From Nitrospirota bacterium (GTDB lineage: Bacteria; Nitrospinota_A; UBA7883), in assembly GCA_011052055.1 (NCBI GenBank), contig DRJW01000278.1:1-20185 (forward strand): DNA of 20,185 bases, given 5' to 3'. The translations under genes and the position numbers were made by a program. Below the pieces are notes generated by a model. That model did not search any database and was not told the origin of the DNA. It was given only the letters and a program-made list of their open reading frames with translations. Shown here in pieces: positions 1-8,216 of the stretch (positions are counted from its first letter, which is position 1; each line of letters starts with the position of its first letter).

Positions 1-914
1 ACCAGGTAGTAGCCCGCTCTTTTCATAAGCTCCAGCGACTCGCGGTCGAAGGTATGGTAGGCGCACATCGCGTTGTAGCGTCTGTCATCAAAGCCCGCCT
101 TGACAATCGCTTTGGACAGCTCTTTTACTCTTTTTATGCTGGCGTTATGGATTTCATCATCAAAAAACATCCCCTCAAGCTCAGGATACTTTTCATAGAG
201 AAAGCGCATCTCGCCAATAATCGATTTGACAGGTCTCGGCCTCCAGTCCGGGCCGCCGTAATATGTATGGCTGGCTACGCAGAAAACGCAACTGTAAGGA
301 CATCCTCTTGACGTGTATAACTGGATTTCCCTGTAACGACATATCGGGTCGGCCTTAAGGGCGTAATCGTATCGGCTGACATCGACATCCTCTGGAAACG
401 GTAATCGCGACACATCCATAAGGTTGGTTTTATTAAAGTCTATTACTCCCGAACCGGCGCCGTTCCCGCCGTGATTAAAAAAGTGAAGCGCCGGGGCCAG
501 GTACTCACCTTTGATAACTACGTCGCAATGCTTTGATGTTTCGTCCGCAAACGCGCTTGGATGCTGTCCTGTCATCATGATTTTTGCTCCGATCTCTTTT
601 TTCACTTCTTGCGCTACCCAGATATCTTCATTAAATGTGCGCGTGGAGCTTTCCATGACGAGCCAGTCCGGTTTTTCTTTTATTATCGTCTCGGCGTACT
701 CTTCTTTGTTCTGCCTGTCGAGGCAGGCGTCTACAAGCTTCACCTTGTGATTGGTGTTTTGCTTTAACAGCGCTGTCAGATATCCGAGGTCTTTTGGATA
801 ATAGGTGAACGCATCGCTATGATCTTTGGCCGAAGTCGTCCAGCGGCTTGGATATGGAATAATGAACCAGCCGTCGCTATCTATCCCGACACAATTGGCG
901 ATTACTATTTTCAT
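1..914 (-). CDS. B12-binding-type radical SAM protein (3' end outside window)
   Basis: Read on the minus strand from the ATG at 914, this frame stays open for about 304 codons to the window edge, so the C-terminus is missing. Residues about 1-150 look like the alpha/beta cobalamin-binding domain that precedes many radical SAM domains. It has the typical run of a hydrophobic strand (DWLVMESST), then MMTGQHPS, then VVIKGEY, but no DxHxxG cobalamin-ligand motif is visible. The radical SAM cluster motif CPYSCVFC has cysteines at about 205, 209 and 212, preceded by the usual TSRG. It is followed by an FDDE strand as in B12-type enzymes. The ATG overlaps the stop of the upstream glycosyltransferase gene by 4 bp, so the two are probably co-translated. 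The substrate is unknown; the context suggests a sugar or lipid-linked glycan. The radical SAM assignment is firm, the B12 domain is probable. Confidence 0.88.
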   Translation of the reverse strand, partial: MKIVIANCVGIDSDGWFIIPYPSRWTTSAKDHSDAFTYYPKDLGYLTALLKQNTNHKVKLVDACLDRQNKEEYAETIIKEKPDWLVMESSTRTFNEDIWVAQEVKKEIGAKIMMTGQHPSAFADETSKHCDVVIKGEYLAPALHFFNHGGNGAGSGVIDFNKTNLMDVSRLPFPEDVDVSRYDYALKADPICRYREIQLYTSRGCPYSCVFCVASHTYYGGPDWRPRPVKSIIGEMRFLYEKYPELEGMFFDDEIHNASIKRVKELSKAIVKAGFDDRRYNAMCAYHTFDRESLELMKRAGYYL

Positions 915-1924
915 GGCGCCGATCCGGCTGACGCCATTCTGGAAAGTCCGAGGGCCGCCTTGTAATGCTCCGGGAACCCGGCCAGAGTTTCTCTGTAATG
1001 GAGTTGCGCCTCTTCTGGTTTGCCCTCTTGCTCCCTTATAACGCCCAGATGAAAATTCGCCGAATAATAAAACCTGCGCTCTTTAGGATCGTTAGCGTTA
1101 AGCGCTTTTAAAAGTTTTTTGAATTCACGAGCGGCCTCCTCCAGCATGCCCATCTCTTTTAACGCAAGACAAAGATGATACAAAACCTGGGCTGATGGCG
1201 CCAGTTCATGAAAAAGCGTGAGAGCTTCGGAAAATGCGCCTTTTCTGAACATGTAAACAGCTTTGGCGAAACCGCTGGAGCCGGAGCCCGGGTCGGATGC
1301 GCTTCGCCCTTCCGGCTCAAGGTGGTGGACAGCTACAGCCTCCGGCCAGCATTCGAATTTGAAACCTGAGCCGATGGCGCGATGGCAGAAATCGACATCA
1401 TCGCGCTGGTGGTTTAAAAGGTTTTCGTTGAACCTGACCTTATCGAAAACATGGCGCCGGATAATCATAAGGCAACCGCTTATATACAGGTTTTCGCTCG
1501 TCTGGCCGTACTCGATCATTCTGGGCGGGCATAATGGATCCTCCCGGCTGGCCCAGTTCCAGTCGTACCATCGCCCGCCGGAGGGGCCCGTCACGCGGCA
1601 ACCGGCAATATCCCAATCATCGCCGGATAACCTTTTCTTGATAGCCGCATACCATCCGTCCGTAAGCTCCATATCGTCATCGAGCAGGACAACCACAGAG
1701 CCGCTCGATTTTTCAACGCCAATATTTCTCATTTTGCAGATGGCCGCAGTTCTGGCAAGCTGTGGCTCATTTATAAGGATTATACCCTCACCGAATAGAC
1801 CCTTGATATCTCCTATAACAACTGTTTCCGCGTCAGGCAGGCCCTGCTTTTCAATTGAGCGCAGTAGCCGCTCCATAGATTCAACACGGGAGCCTCCGCT
1901 GATTATGATGAAACTTATTTTCAT
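911..1924 (-). CDS. Family 2-type glycosyltransferase with C-terminal TPR-like region
   Basis: This 337-residue protein starts with a GT-A strand (KISFIIISGG) and carries a DDD metal/nucleotide-sugar motif at residues 82-84 after VVVLL. A second acidic cluster, DDVDF, lies at 175-179, and an HH pair at 200-201 fits the late GT2 metal-binding position. Residues about 218-330 are helical, with the small/large residue pattern of tetratricopeptide repeats (for example EEAAREFKKLL and PEEAQLHYRETL). A cytosolic or inner-membrane-associated transferase acting on a lipid-linked glycan or a protein is expected; donor and acceptor cannot be read. Its stop overlaps the start of the radical SAM gene at 914. 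No convincing Shine-Dalgarno precedes the ATG. The GT2 call is firm, the TPR call probable. Confidence 0.88.
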   Translation of the reverse strand: MKISFIIISGGSRVESMERLLRSIEKQGLPDAETVVIGDIKGLFGEGIILINEPQLARTAAICKMRNIGVEKSSGSVVVLLDDDMELTDGWYAAIKKRLSGDDWDIAGCRVTGPSGGRWYDWNWASREDPLCPPRMIEYGQTSENLYISGCLMIIRRHVFDKVRFNENLLNHQRDDVDFCHRAIGSGFKFECWPEAVAVHHLEPEGRSASDPGSGSSGFAKAVYMFRKGAFSEALTLFHELAPSAQVLYHLCLALKEMGMLEEAAREFKKLLKALNANDPKERRFYYSANFHLGVIREQEGKPEEAQLHYRETLAGFPEHYKAALGLSRMASAGSAP

Positions 1925-2320
1925 AATTTCAAATCAGGCGATAAGATTGAATATACTATGAGTACTGGCGAAGCCTAATGCGGCCGCCACGCCTTCGCTC
2001 ATCCGTACACAGGAGATCATAAATCATTAAGGGCTCTATTTTGCGATCTTATAACTAAAATTATCGGATATATGGCCCCATAATTAAGTATAAATATTAA
2101 CATATGTTTTGTTAGGCTTGGTTACGGCGCCCTGGCCGGGCGCCCTGGCTATTGCGCTATGTCGCTATCAAATGATAAAACTATTCCAATGGTGATGGGA
2201 TTATGAGATACAAGATTCTTGGATAATAGTTACTGTACTGATTTTTCTAAAGTTATAGCGATTATAGTCGATAAGAACATAATAGTTGGGCCACCCGACT
2301 TTAATTAAATATACAGGCGC
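1925..2320. other. Divergent intergenic region, 396 bp
   Basis: This lies between the left minus-strand genes and the long plus-strand operon, so promoters for both are expected here. It is AT-rich apart from a GC hairpin at 2126-2144. I see no convincing gene. A weak sigma70-like pair on the plus strand is TTGCGC at 2152-2157 and GATAAA at 2174-2179 (16-bp spacer). This would leave a leader of about 135 nt, but the match is too weak to call as a promoter. A 6-bp inverted pair (GCGAAG at 1968-1973, CTTCGC at 1993-1998) is also present. The first operon gene has no strong ribosome binding site. Confidence 0.6.
2126..2144. repeat. Perfect 7-bp GC inverted repeat (hairpin)
   Basis: GGCGCCC at 2126-2132 and GGGCGCC at 2138-2144 are exact reverse complements around a 5-nt loop (TGGCC). 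The sequence GCGCCCTGGC also occurs twice as a direct repeat, at 2127-2136 and 2140-2149. The hairpin sits alone in AT-rich DNA about 180 bp before the operon start. Neither strand has a T-run after it, so it is not a standard intrinsic terminator. It could be a leader RNA structure or a protein-binding site. Confidence 0.6.
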
Positions 2321-3847
2321 ATGAGATTAAATAATAAAATCAAACCCCTCGAAGAGATTGTCGATATTGTCGGCGCCAGGCGCGCCGAGGGCGGGGCGGT
2401 CGTCCATTGCCACGGGGTGTTCGACCTTCTCCACATCGGACATATAAAGCATCTTGAAGCCGCCAGAAAACTGGGGGAGATGCTGGTTGTCACCGTTACC
2501 CCCGACCGGTTTGTCAATAAAGGCCCTCACAGGCCGGCTTTTCCAGAATTTTTGCGGGCGGAGGCTTTGGCGGCTCTAAATTGCGTCGATTATGTGGCTA
2601 TCAACAAATGGCCCAGCGCCGTAGAGACAATCAAGGCGTTAAAACCATCCAAATATGTCAAAGGGGTAGTTCACAGCAACGGCAAACGGGATCACTCCAT
2701 CGCCATAGAGCAAGAAGAGGAGGCCATTAAAAGCGTCGATGGCGAAATGGTTTTAACCGACGAAGAGACATACAGCGCCACGACGCTTATAAACCGTTAT
2801 ATGGACATCTTTTCCCCTGAAGCGGTCGAGTTCCTTAAAAATTTCCGTGAAAAATACACACCGGAGAAAATCATCGGTTATCTTCACGATATCCGTTCCC
2901 TGAAAATACTCACCATCGGGGAGACCATAATAGACGAGTATGTTTTCTGCTCCCAGATCGGCAAGGCCAGCAAGGAGGCGGTTCTGGCCGTTAATTACAA
3001 TTACAAAGAGACATACGCCGGAGGAATCCTGGCGGTCGCCAACCATTTATCCAACTTTTGCGACAAAGTAGGCCTGCTAAGCTCCATGGGCGAACGTGAC
3101 TCGTATTGGGATTTTATCAAAAACAGCTTGTACGAGAACATCGCGTCAGATTTTATTCACAAACGGCAAGCCCCAACTATTGTCAAGAGACGCTTTATGG
3201 AAGAGTACCTGGCCACAAAGCTTCTTGAAGTATACGTCATGAAAAACAATGCGCCGGATAAGGCCGAGGAAGACTCGTTTTGCGCCAAGCTTGAAGAGGC
3301 GCTACCGAAGTACGACGTCGTCGTCGTGGCCGATTATGGGCACGGGCTTATAACAGACAGGGCCGTCTCCATTCTTTGTGAGAAGGCGCGCTTTCTGGCT
3401 GTAAACACTCAGGCGAACGCGGGCAACATGGGATTCAACATGATCTCGAAATACCCCAGGGCGGATTTCGTATCCATCGCCGAGCCGGAAGTCCGTCTCG
3501 ACAACAGGGATATGAGTTCTGATATAATGGAACTGGCTCTCAAATCGGCCGAAAGGGTATCATGTGACAAGTTCATAGTTACCAGAGGAAAAAACGGATG
3601 CATCGCCTACGACCGGAGCCACGGTTTCACCAACATTCCGGCTTTCTCCGTCAAAATGGTGGACAGAATTGGAGCGGGAGACGCATTGCTGTCGCTTACC
3701 GCCCCATGCGCGGCTCTGGGCGCCCCTATGGACATAATCGGTTTTATCGGAAACGTAGCCGGCGCCGAAGCGTGCGCTATCATGGGCAACAAAACGTCAA
3801 TTGAACCTTCAAGCCTTTACAGGCATGTAACTTCTTTGATGAGCTAG
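2321..3847 (+). CDS. HldE-like bifunctional protein, reversed order: nucleotidyltransferase then PfkB kinase
   Basis: This 508-residue protein joins the two activities of ADP-heptose synthase. Residues about 1-170 form a cytidylyltransferase-fold domain with GVFDLLHIGH (HIGH at 38-41), a conserved RAEALAALNCVDYV helix, and SATTLIN near its end, where HldE-type enzymes have SSTxII. Residues about 190-505 form a PfkB/ribokinase domain with DYGHG at 338-342 and the catalytic DRIGAGD signature at 448-454 (general-base Asp 454). E. coli HldE has the opposite order, kinase first. The expected roles are phosphorylation of a heptose 7-phosphate at C1 and transfer of a nucleotidyl group to the sugar 1-phosphate; which nucleotide is used cannot be read. 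The gene opens the operon and is followed 22 bp later by the isomerase of the same pathway. Fold assignments are firm, substrate is inferred. Confidence 0.9.
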   Translation: MRLNNKIKPLEEIVDIVGARRAEGGAVVHCHGVFDLLHIGHIKHLEAARKLGEMLVVTVTPDRFVNKGPHRPAFPEFLRAEALAALNCVDYVAINKWPSAVETIKALKPSKYVKGVVHSNGKRDHSIAIEQEEEAIKSVDGEMVLTDEETYSATTLINRYMDIFSPEAVEFLKNFREKYTPEKIIGYLHDIRSLKILTIGETIIDEYVFCSQIGKASKEAVLAVNYNYKETYAGGILAVANHLSNFCDKVGLLSSMGERDSYWDFIKNSLYENIASDFIHKRQAPTIVKRRFMEEYLATKLLEVYVMKNNAPDKAEEDSFCAKLEEALPKYDVVVVADYGHGLITDRAVSILCEKARFLAVNTQANAGNMGFNMISKYPRADFVSIAEPEVRLDNRDMSSDIMELALKSAERVSCDKFIVTRGKNGCIAYDRSHGFTNIPAFSVKMVDRIGAGDALLSLTAPCAALGAPMDIIGFIGNVAGAEACAIMGNKTSIEPSSLYRHVTSLMS

Positions 3848-3869
3848 GCCTTGAACGCAGAGAGATATT

Positions 3870-4484
3870 ATGGCTGACATAAACTGGAGTGACGAAAGGG
3901 GAAAAATAGACAGGTACCTTTCGGCCCTTGAGATTACGGATGATAAAGGCGAAAATGTAAGCCCCGATGACGGATTTTCCTTGTGGAAAAAATGGACCAG
4001 CGAGTTGCGGTCTGAAAAAAATATCCTCTATCTGATCGGTAACGGGGCCAGCGCCTCGATCGCCAGCCACATGGCTTCCGACCTTGCCAAAAACGCCCTC
4101 GTTCACACACAGGTGTTCTCCGACCTGTCGCTTATCACCGCGATGGCCAACGATATCGGGTATGATGAAGTCTACGCAACACCCCTTAGGGACAGGGGCA
4201 ACCGCGATGACATGCTTGTGGGCATCAGTAGCTCCGGCCAGTCGAAAAACATTCTTAACGCCACCCGCGTGGCCAGAAGCCTGGATATGACCGTCATCAC
4301 GCTATCGGCAATGTCTCCAGACAACCCGTTGCGCGCGATGGGCTCGCTAAACCTCTACCTGCCCGCAGAGGATTTCGGCCATGCCGAGACCTGCCACGCG
4401 GCGGTTCTTCACTATTGGATGGATCTTGTCCACATCGGCGATGTCAGGCTCCGCGAGGGCCGGCCCACCGCAGACCGGAGTTGA
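3870..4484 (+). CDS. SIS-domain phosphosugar isomerase, GmhA-like
   Basis: This 204-residue protein is about the length of sedoheptulose-7-phosphate isomerase (GmhA). It has the phosphosugar-binding loop IGNGASAS at 56-63 and a second serine-rich loop GISSSGQSKN at 118-127. A C-terminal helix carries two histidines, H176 and H181, spaced as in GmhA, where the second is catalytic. In the helix after the first loop, GmhA has an HFAEEL-type sequence with a catalytic Glu. This protein has HMASDL, so by my hand alignment that position is Asp 71. The probable reaction is ketose to aldose phosphate (sedoheptulose 7-phosphate to a heptose 7-phosphate), feeding the HldE-like enzyme next door. GAGAGA before the ATG can serve as a ribosome binding site. 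A relative acting on another sugar phosphate is possible. Confidence 0.85.
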   Translation: MADINWSDERGKIDRYLSALEITDDKGENVSPDDGFSLWKKWTSELRSEKNILYLIGNGASASIASHMASDLAKNALVHTQVFSDLSLITAMANDIGYDEVYATPLRDRGNRDDMLVGISSSGQSKNILNATRVARSLDMTVITLSAMSPDNPLRAMGSLNLYLPAEDFGHAETCHAAVLHYWMDLVHIGDVRLREGRPTADRS

Positions 4485-4508
4485 GCCGATGATACAGACT
4501 TACCGCAA

Positions 4509-5477
4509 ATGAGCGATTCCGGCCTTTTCGACAGATCCAGATTGAGACTCAAACCGTTGTCGCAACGCAAAAGCGATATGGACGTTGCCTCCATCAAAAA
4601 CCTGGAGCCGCGCGAGGCCGATTTCGCCGGGCTGGAAAAAGTAGCTGAAGGCATTCGCAAGGCGCGCGAAAACAAGATGGCCACCATCATGATTATCGGG
4701 GCGCACGTGTTACGAAGCGGCGTGCAACGGTATATCATAGATATGATGGAGAAAGGCTTTGTGACACTTCTGGCCACTAACGGAGCGGGAATCATCCACG
4801 ATTTCGAGCTGGCCCTGACCGGTGAAACCACGGAGAGCGTTGCCCGTTACATCTCTGAAGGTCAATTCGGGTTGTGGGAGGAGACTGCGAGGATAAACGA
4901 TATTGTAACCGGCGGGTATAAACGGAATCTTGGGCTTGGAGAGGCTATCGGAAAAGCTATAGAGGAAGAGGGGATGGAGCGCCGCGACATAAGCCTCTTT
5001 GCCGCAGGATACCGGCTCGGCGTTCCGGTGACATGCCACGTGGGGATAGGGTACGACATTACTCATGAGCATCCCAACTGCGACGGCGCGGCATATGGCG
5101 CGACCAGCTATACCGATTTTTTAAAGTTCGTCCATGAAGTGGAGAAACTCGAAGGCGGGGTGGTCATGAATTTCGGAAGCTCTGTTATGGGCCCGGAAGT
5201 TTTTTTAAAGGCGCTTGCCATGGCCAGGAACGCCGCCCGATCCGAAGGCAGATCCATCGGAAAGTTTATGTCGCTTGTTTGTGATTTGCGCCCCCTTCCA
5301 GGTGACTACCGGCAAGAGCCGCCAAAAGACAACCCGGCCTATTATTTTCGCCCGTTAAAAACTATGCTGGCCCGGACAGTGGCCGACGGTGGAAAAAGCT
5401 TTTATGTTTGCGGCGCGCACTCGGACACTATCCCGCAGTTATGGACAGCGCTGGGCGAGTCAGGCGGGCGAGCGTAG
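4509..5477 (+). CDS. Deoxyhypusine-synthase-like Rossmann protein of unknown function
   Basis: The 322-residue product resembles the deoxyhypusine synthase fold by eye. It has a strand and helix MIIGAHVLRSGVQRYI (61-76), then ATNGAGIIHDFELAL (89-103) in the place of the TTAGGxEED segment of that family, and AAGYRLGVPVTCHVGIGYDI in the place of its 'IPVFxPxxTDG' segment. A conserved-looking stretch HEHPNCDGAAYGATSY follows. Bacteria lack eIF5A, so hypusine formation is unlikely. Related bacterial proteins make homospermidine or have unknown roles. Its place between a heptose isomerase and a radical SAM gene suggests an NAD-dependent step in making or modifying a sugar. I chose the ATG at 4509, 24 bp after the isomerase stop; it has no clear Shine-Dalgarno, and Met24 (4578) is an alternative. 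The coding call is firm, the fold likely, the function unknown. Confidence 0.8.
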   Translation: MSDSGLFDRSRLRLKPLSQRKSDMDVASIKNLEPREADFAGLEKVAEGIRKARENKMATIMIIGAHVLRSGVQRYIIDMMEKGFVTLLATNGAGIIHDFELALTGETTESVARYISEGQFGLWEETARINDIVTGGYKRNLGLGEAIGKAIEEEGMERRDISLFAAGYRLGVPVTCHVGIGYDITHEHPNCDGAAYGATSYTDFLKFVHEVEKLEGGVVMNFGSSVMGPEVFLKALAMARNAARSEGRSIGKFMSLVCDLRPLPGDYRQEPPKDNPAYYFRPLKTMLARTVADGGKSFYVCGAHSDTIPQLWTALGESGGRA

Positions 5478-5482
5478 ACATA

Positions 5483-6550
5483 ATGGATAAATTCGGACTG
5501 GATGGACACAAGCTTGGCTATCATGTGTCCCGTCTTAGCGATTGGCTGGACGGAAAAAACACATATCCGGTATACATGGAAATAAGCCCGACAGGCGCGT
5601 GCAACCACAGGTGTTCTTTTTGCGGACTCGACTTTATGAAATACCAGGCCAGAAGCCTGGATATACAGATCATCAAGGAGCGTATAACCGAACTGGGGGG
5701 TCTCGGTCTAAAAAGCGTAATGTACGGTGGAGAAGGCGAGCCTCTTTTGTACAAAAATATAGCCGAACTCGCCGCGCATACGAAAGCTTCGGGTATAGAC
5801 GCTTCGATAACGACGAACGGCGTGCTATTGAAATCGGGCCTCGCCGAAAAAATCCTGGGAGAGCTGGAGTGGATCAAAGTCAGCTTGAACGCCGGTGACA
5901 GGGAAACGTATTCGATAATCCATAAGACCAAAATGGAGGATTTCGATCAGGTTGTGGAGAATATGGCGACGGCGAAAAAGATAAAGGACGCCAACGGTTA
6001 TCCCACCGCTTTGGGTATGCAGATGGTTCTTCTGCCGGAAAACAGAAGCGGCGTCGACAATTTGGCCAAAATTGCAAGAGACATAGGGATGGATTACCTG
6101 GTGGTAAAGCCTTTCTCGCAACACCCGATGAGTGGAATAAAAACATACGCAAGTGTGGGTTACGAAGAGAGCGCAAGGCTCGCCGAAGAAATGGAAAAAT
6201 ACAATACTAGCGAATTTTGTGTAGTAGTGCGGGTTAACGCAATGAGAAAACATGACACATCCGGCAAGGGATATAACCGGTGTCTGGCTCTTCCGTTCTG
6301 GTCATACATCGACGCGGGCGGAAACATATGGGGATGTAGCGTGTATTTGTCCGACGAGCGTTTTCTTTACGGTAATATTTATGAGCGATCCTTCAAAGAA
6401 ATCTGGGAGGGTGAGAAAAGAAGGTCGTCGCTTGAATGGGTGGAAAACGAAATGGACGCGTCTCGATGCAGGATAAATTGCAGGATGGATTCTATCAATA
6501 GTTATCTTACGAATTTGAAGAGCCCGCCAGCTCACGCAAACTTTATTTGA
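5483..6550 (+). CDS. Radical SAM protein with SPASM/twitch-type C-terminus
   Basis: This is a 355-residue radical SAM enzyme. The cluster motif CNHRCSFC has cysteines at 40, 44 and 47, preceded by the strand VYMEISPTGA. A GGEGEP motif follows, matching the SAM-binding GGE region. C-terminal cysteines at about 267, 285, 329 and 333 fit an auxiliary cluster of the SPASM/twitch type. An upstream in-frame ATG at 5408 would overlap the previous gene by 70 bp and add residues with no domain match, so I chose the ATG at 5483, 5 bp after that gene's stop. SPASM enzymes act on peptides, on sugars (for example BtrN-type dehydrogenases, which carry a twitch) and on other substrates; operon context favours an activated sugar. 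The exact reaction cannot be read. Confidence 0.88.
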   Translation: MDKFGLDGHKLGYHVSRLSDWLDGKNTYPVYMEISPTGACNHRCSFCGLDFMKYQARSLDIQIIKERITELGGLGLKSVMYGGEGEPLLYKNIAELAAHTKASGIDASITTNGVLLKSGLAEKILGELEWIKVSLNAGDRETYSIIHKTKMEDFDQVVENMATAKKIKDANGYPTALGMQMVLLPENRSGVDNLAKIARDIGMDYLVVKPFSQHPMSGIKTYASVGYEESARLAEEMEKYNTSEFCVVVRVNAMRKHDTSGKGYNRCLALPFWSYIDAGGNIWGCSVYLSDERFLYGNIYERSFKEIWEGEKRRSSLEWVENEMDASRCRINCRMDSINSYLTNLKSPPAHANFI

Positions 6551-6560
6551 CGGACTATAG

Positions 6561-8213
6561 ATGGAAAACCCCCTGAAAATAGGAGTCGATTTTGACAACA
6601 CCATCGTCAAATACGACGAGCTGATTTACGATATCGCTATCCGCAAAGGGTTTATCGATTCCGGCCAGGAGAAAAATAAAAAACTTATTCGCGACGCCGT
6701 CAGAAAAACTCAGGACGGGGAATTGAAGTGGATGGCTGTCCAGGCCGAGGCCTATGGGCCGGGAATTTCAAGCGCCAGACCTTTCAACGGTGTCGAGGAG
6801 TTTTTCAGGCTGTGTGCCGAAAAAAGATATCGGACATATATCGTTAGCCATAAAACCGAATACGCCGCATCTGAGCCTGGCGGGATCAACCTGAGGGAAG
6901 CGGCGATGTCGTGGATGCAAGAGCGCGGTTTTTACGGGGATGAAGACATTGGCGTCGATAAAGAGAGGGTTCACTTCGAATCGTCCAGGCTGGAGAAGAT
7001 TAGCAGGATAAAAAGCCTCGGGCTTACTCATTTTATCGATGACCTGGAGGAGACCTTTTTAGAAGCGACCTTTCCCGGCGATGTTCAAAAAATCCTTTTT
7101 TGCCCCAGTGCGCCGGATTCAATTCCGGAAGGCTCATTGGTGTTCCGCTCCTGGGATGAAATCATATGTTACTTCATCAGCGTCGGCAAAGGCTTCGGCG
7201 TCAAAACTCTTGAGCGTCTTGTCAACGAGCGCGTATTCTCCGCCGAAATGATAGGCAAGGGAAAAAACAGCTTTGTCTACCTTATGAGGACGTATGGCAA
7301 AAAACGATTCGCCGCCAAGTTTTATAATGGCAAGACCATGGAAGGGCGTAGCAGGGGTTTTGTGGAGTTTTCCGCCTTGCGGTTTCTCTGGGACAACGGC
7401 ATTCGCTCGATTCCAGAGCCTGTCTCAGCCGATTTTGAAAACGATGTGGCCATCTACGAATATATCGGCGCCAACGAGGTCGATAGCGGCCAGATAAGTG
7501 AGGCGGATATAGATCAGGCGCTGGAGTTTTTGCTCAAACTTAATAAAATATCGGGCGCTGAGGGAAGCGGCGAACTTTACCCGGCCTCGGAAGCCTGCTT
7601 TTCACTGACAGAGCTGACCGTAAATATCCAAAAACGGATAGACAGCCTAAAAGCGGTGGAAAAAAACCAGCGCTTACGAAACTTTCTTTCGACCGATTTC
7701 TCTCCGGCTTTTATTAAGCTCTCCGGCTGGGCGGAGAAGTATCTGGAAGTAAACGGAATCGATTACGCAGAATCTTTGCCTTTGGCTCAACGGATTCTCA
7801 GCCCTTCCGATTTCGGCTTTCACAACGCCCGGCGAATGGAAGACGGACAGCTGAAATTCGTTGATTTCGAATATTTCGGATGGGATGATCCAGCAAAACT
7901 GATTTCCGACTTTTTGTATCACCCGGGAATGAATCTCGACGACGAACTTAAGCTCAGGTTCATAGAGGGCTCCATGAAAATATTCGGGCAAAGCGGCCAA
8001 CTGGATATAAGGCTTCGAGCTTTGTATCCTCTATTTGGGATGAAATGGATCATGATTTTCCTGAACGAATTCCTTCCAGGACGCCTGGACAGGTTGGGCA
8101 TGAGTCCAAACGGCGAGCGCGCGGCCATTGTAAAGGAGCGCCAGCTTGAAAAGGCGAATTCGCTTTTAGGATATATTATCGAAAGTTACAAACACCCCCC
8201 TTGCTTCAATTGA
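6561..8213 (+). CDS. HAD-like hydrolase fused to an APH/choline-kinase-like phosphotransferase
   Basis: This 550-residue protein has two catalytic-looking halves. Residues about 1-200 are HAD-like: the nucleophile motif is VDFDNT (Asp10, Asp12), a motif II candidate is YIVSHKTE, and the acidic motif IV is FIDDLEE (Asp160, Asp161). Residues about 215-540 resemble the aminoglycoside/choline kinase family. There is a glycine-containing nucleotide loop (IGKGKNSFVYL) and a following lysine strand (RFAAKFY). The catalytic loop SPSDFGFHN has Asp417 and Asn422, and FVDFEYFGWDDP carries the metal-binding Asp435. The pair could remove one sugar phosphate and add another, or the HAD half could be the bisphosphate phosphatase missing from this heptose-like pathway, though it is not an obvious GmhB. 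The gene lies 10 bp after the radical SAM gene and 3 bp before transketolase. Confidence 0.85.
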   Translation: MENPLKIGVDFDNTIVKYDELIYDIAIRKGFIDSGQEKNKKLIRDAVRKTQDGELKWMAVQAEAYGPGISSARPFNGVEEFFRLCAEKRYRTYIVSHKTEYAASEPGGINLREAAMSWMQERGFYGDEDIGVDKERVHFESSRLEKISRIKSLGLTHFIDDLEETFLEATFPGDVQKILFCPSAPDSIPEGSLVFRSWDEIICYFISVGKGFGVKTLERLVNERVFSAEMIGKGKNSFVYLMRTYGKKRFAAKFYNGKTMEGRSRGFVEFSALRFLWDNGIRSIPEPVSADFENDVAIYEYIGANEVDSGQISEADIDQALEFLLKLNKISGAEGSGELYPASEACFSLTELTVNIQKRIDSLKAVEKNQRLRNFLSTDFSPAFIKLSGWAEKYLEVNGIDYAESLPLAQRILSPSDFGFHNARRMEDGQLKFVDFEYFGWDDPAKLISDFLYHPGMNLDDELKLRFIEGSMKIFGQSGQLDIRLRALYPLFGMKWIMIFLNEFLPGRLDRLGMSPNGERAAIVKERQLEKANSLLGYIIESYKHPPCFN

Positions 8214-8216
8214 AAA

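Noticed and set aside
1263..1961. 232-codon plus-strand frame
   Set aside because: It lies antisense to the glycosyltransferase at 911-1924, which has clear GT2 motifs. The plus-strand translation is serine/arginine-rich without domain features.
2126..2144. GC hairpin as an intrinsic terminator
   Set aside because: No run of T follows on either strand, and no gene ends close by; both flanking genes diverge from this region.
5408..5482. Upstream ATG for the first radical SAM/SPASM gene
   Set aside because: It would overlap the DHS-like gene by 70 bp and add residues outside any domain. The ATG at 5483 fits operon spacing.
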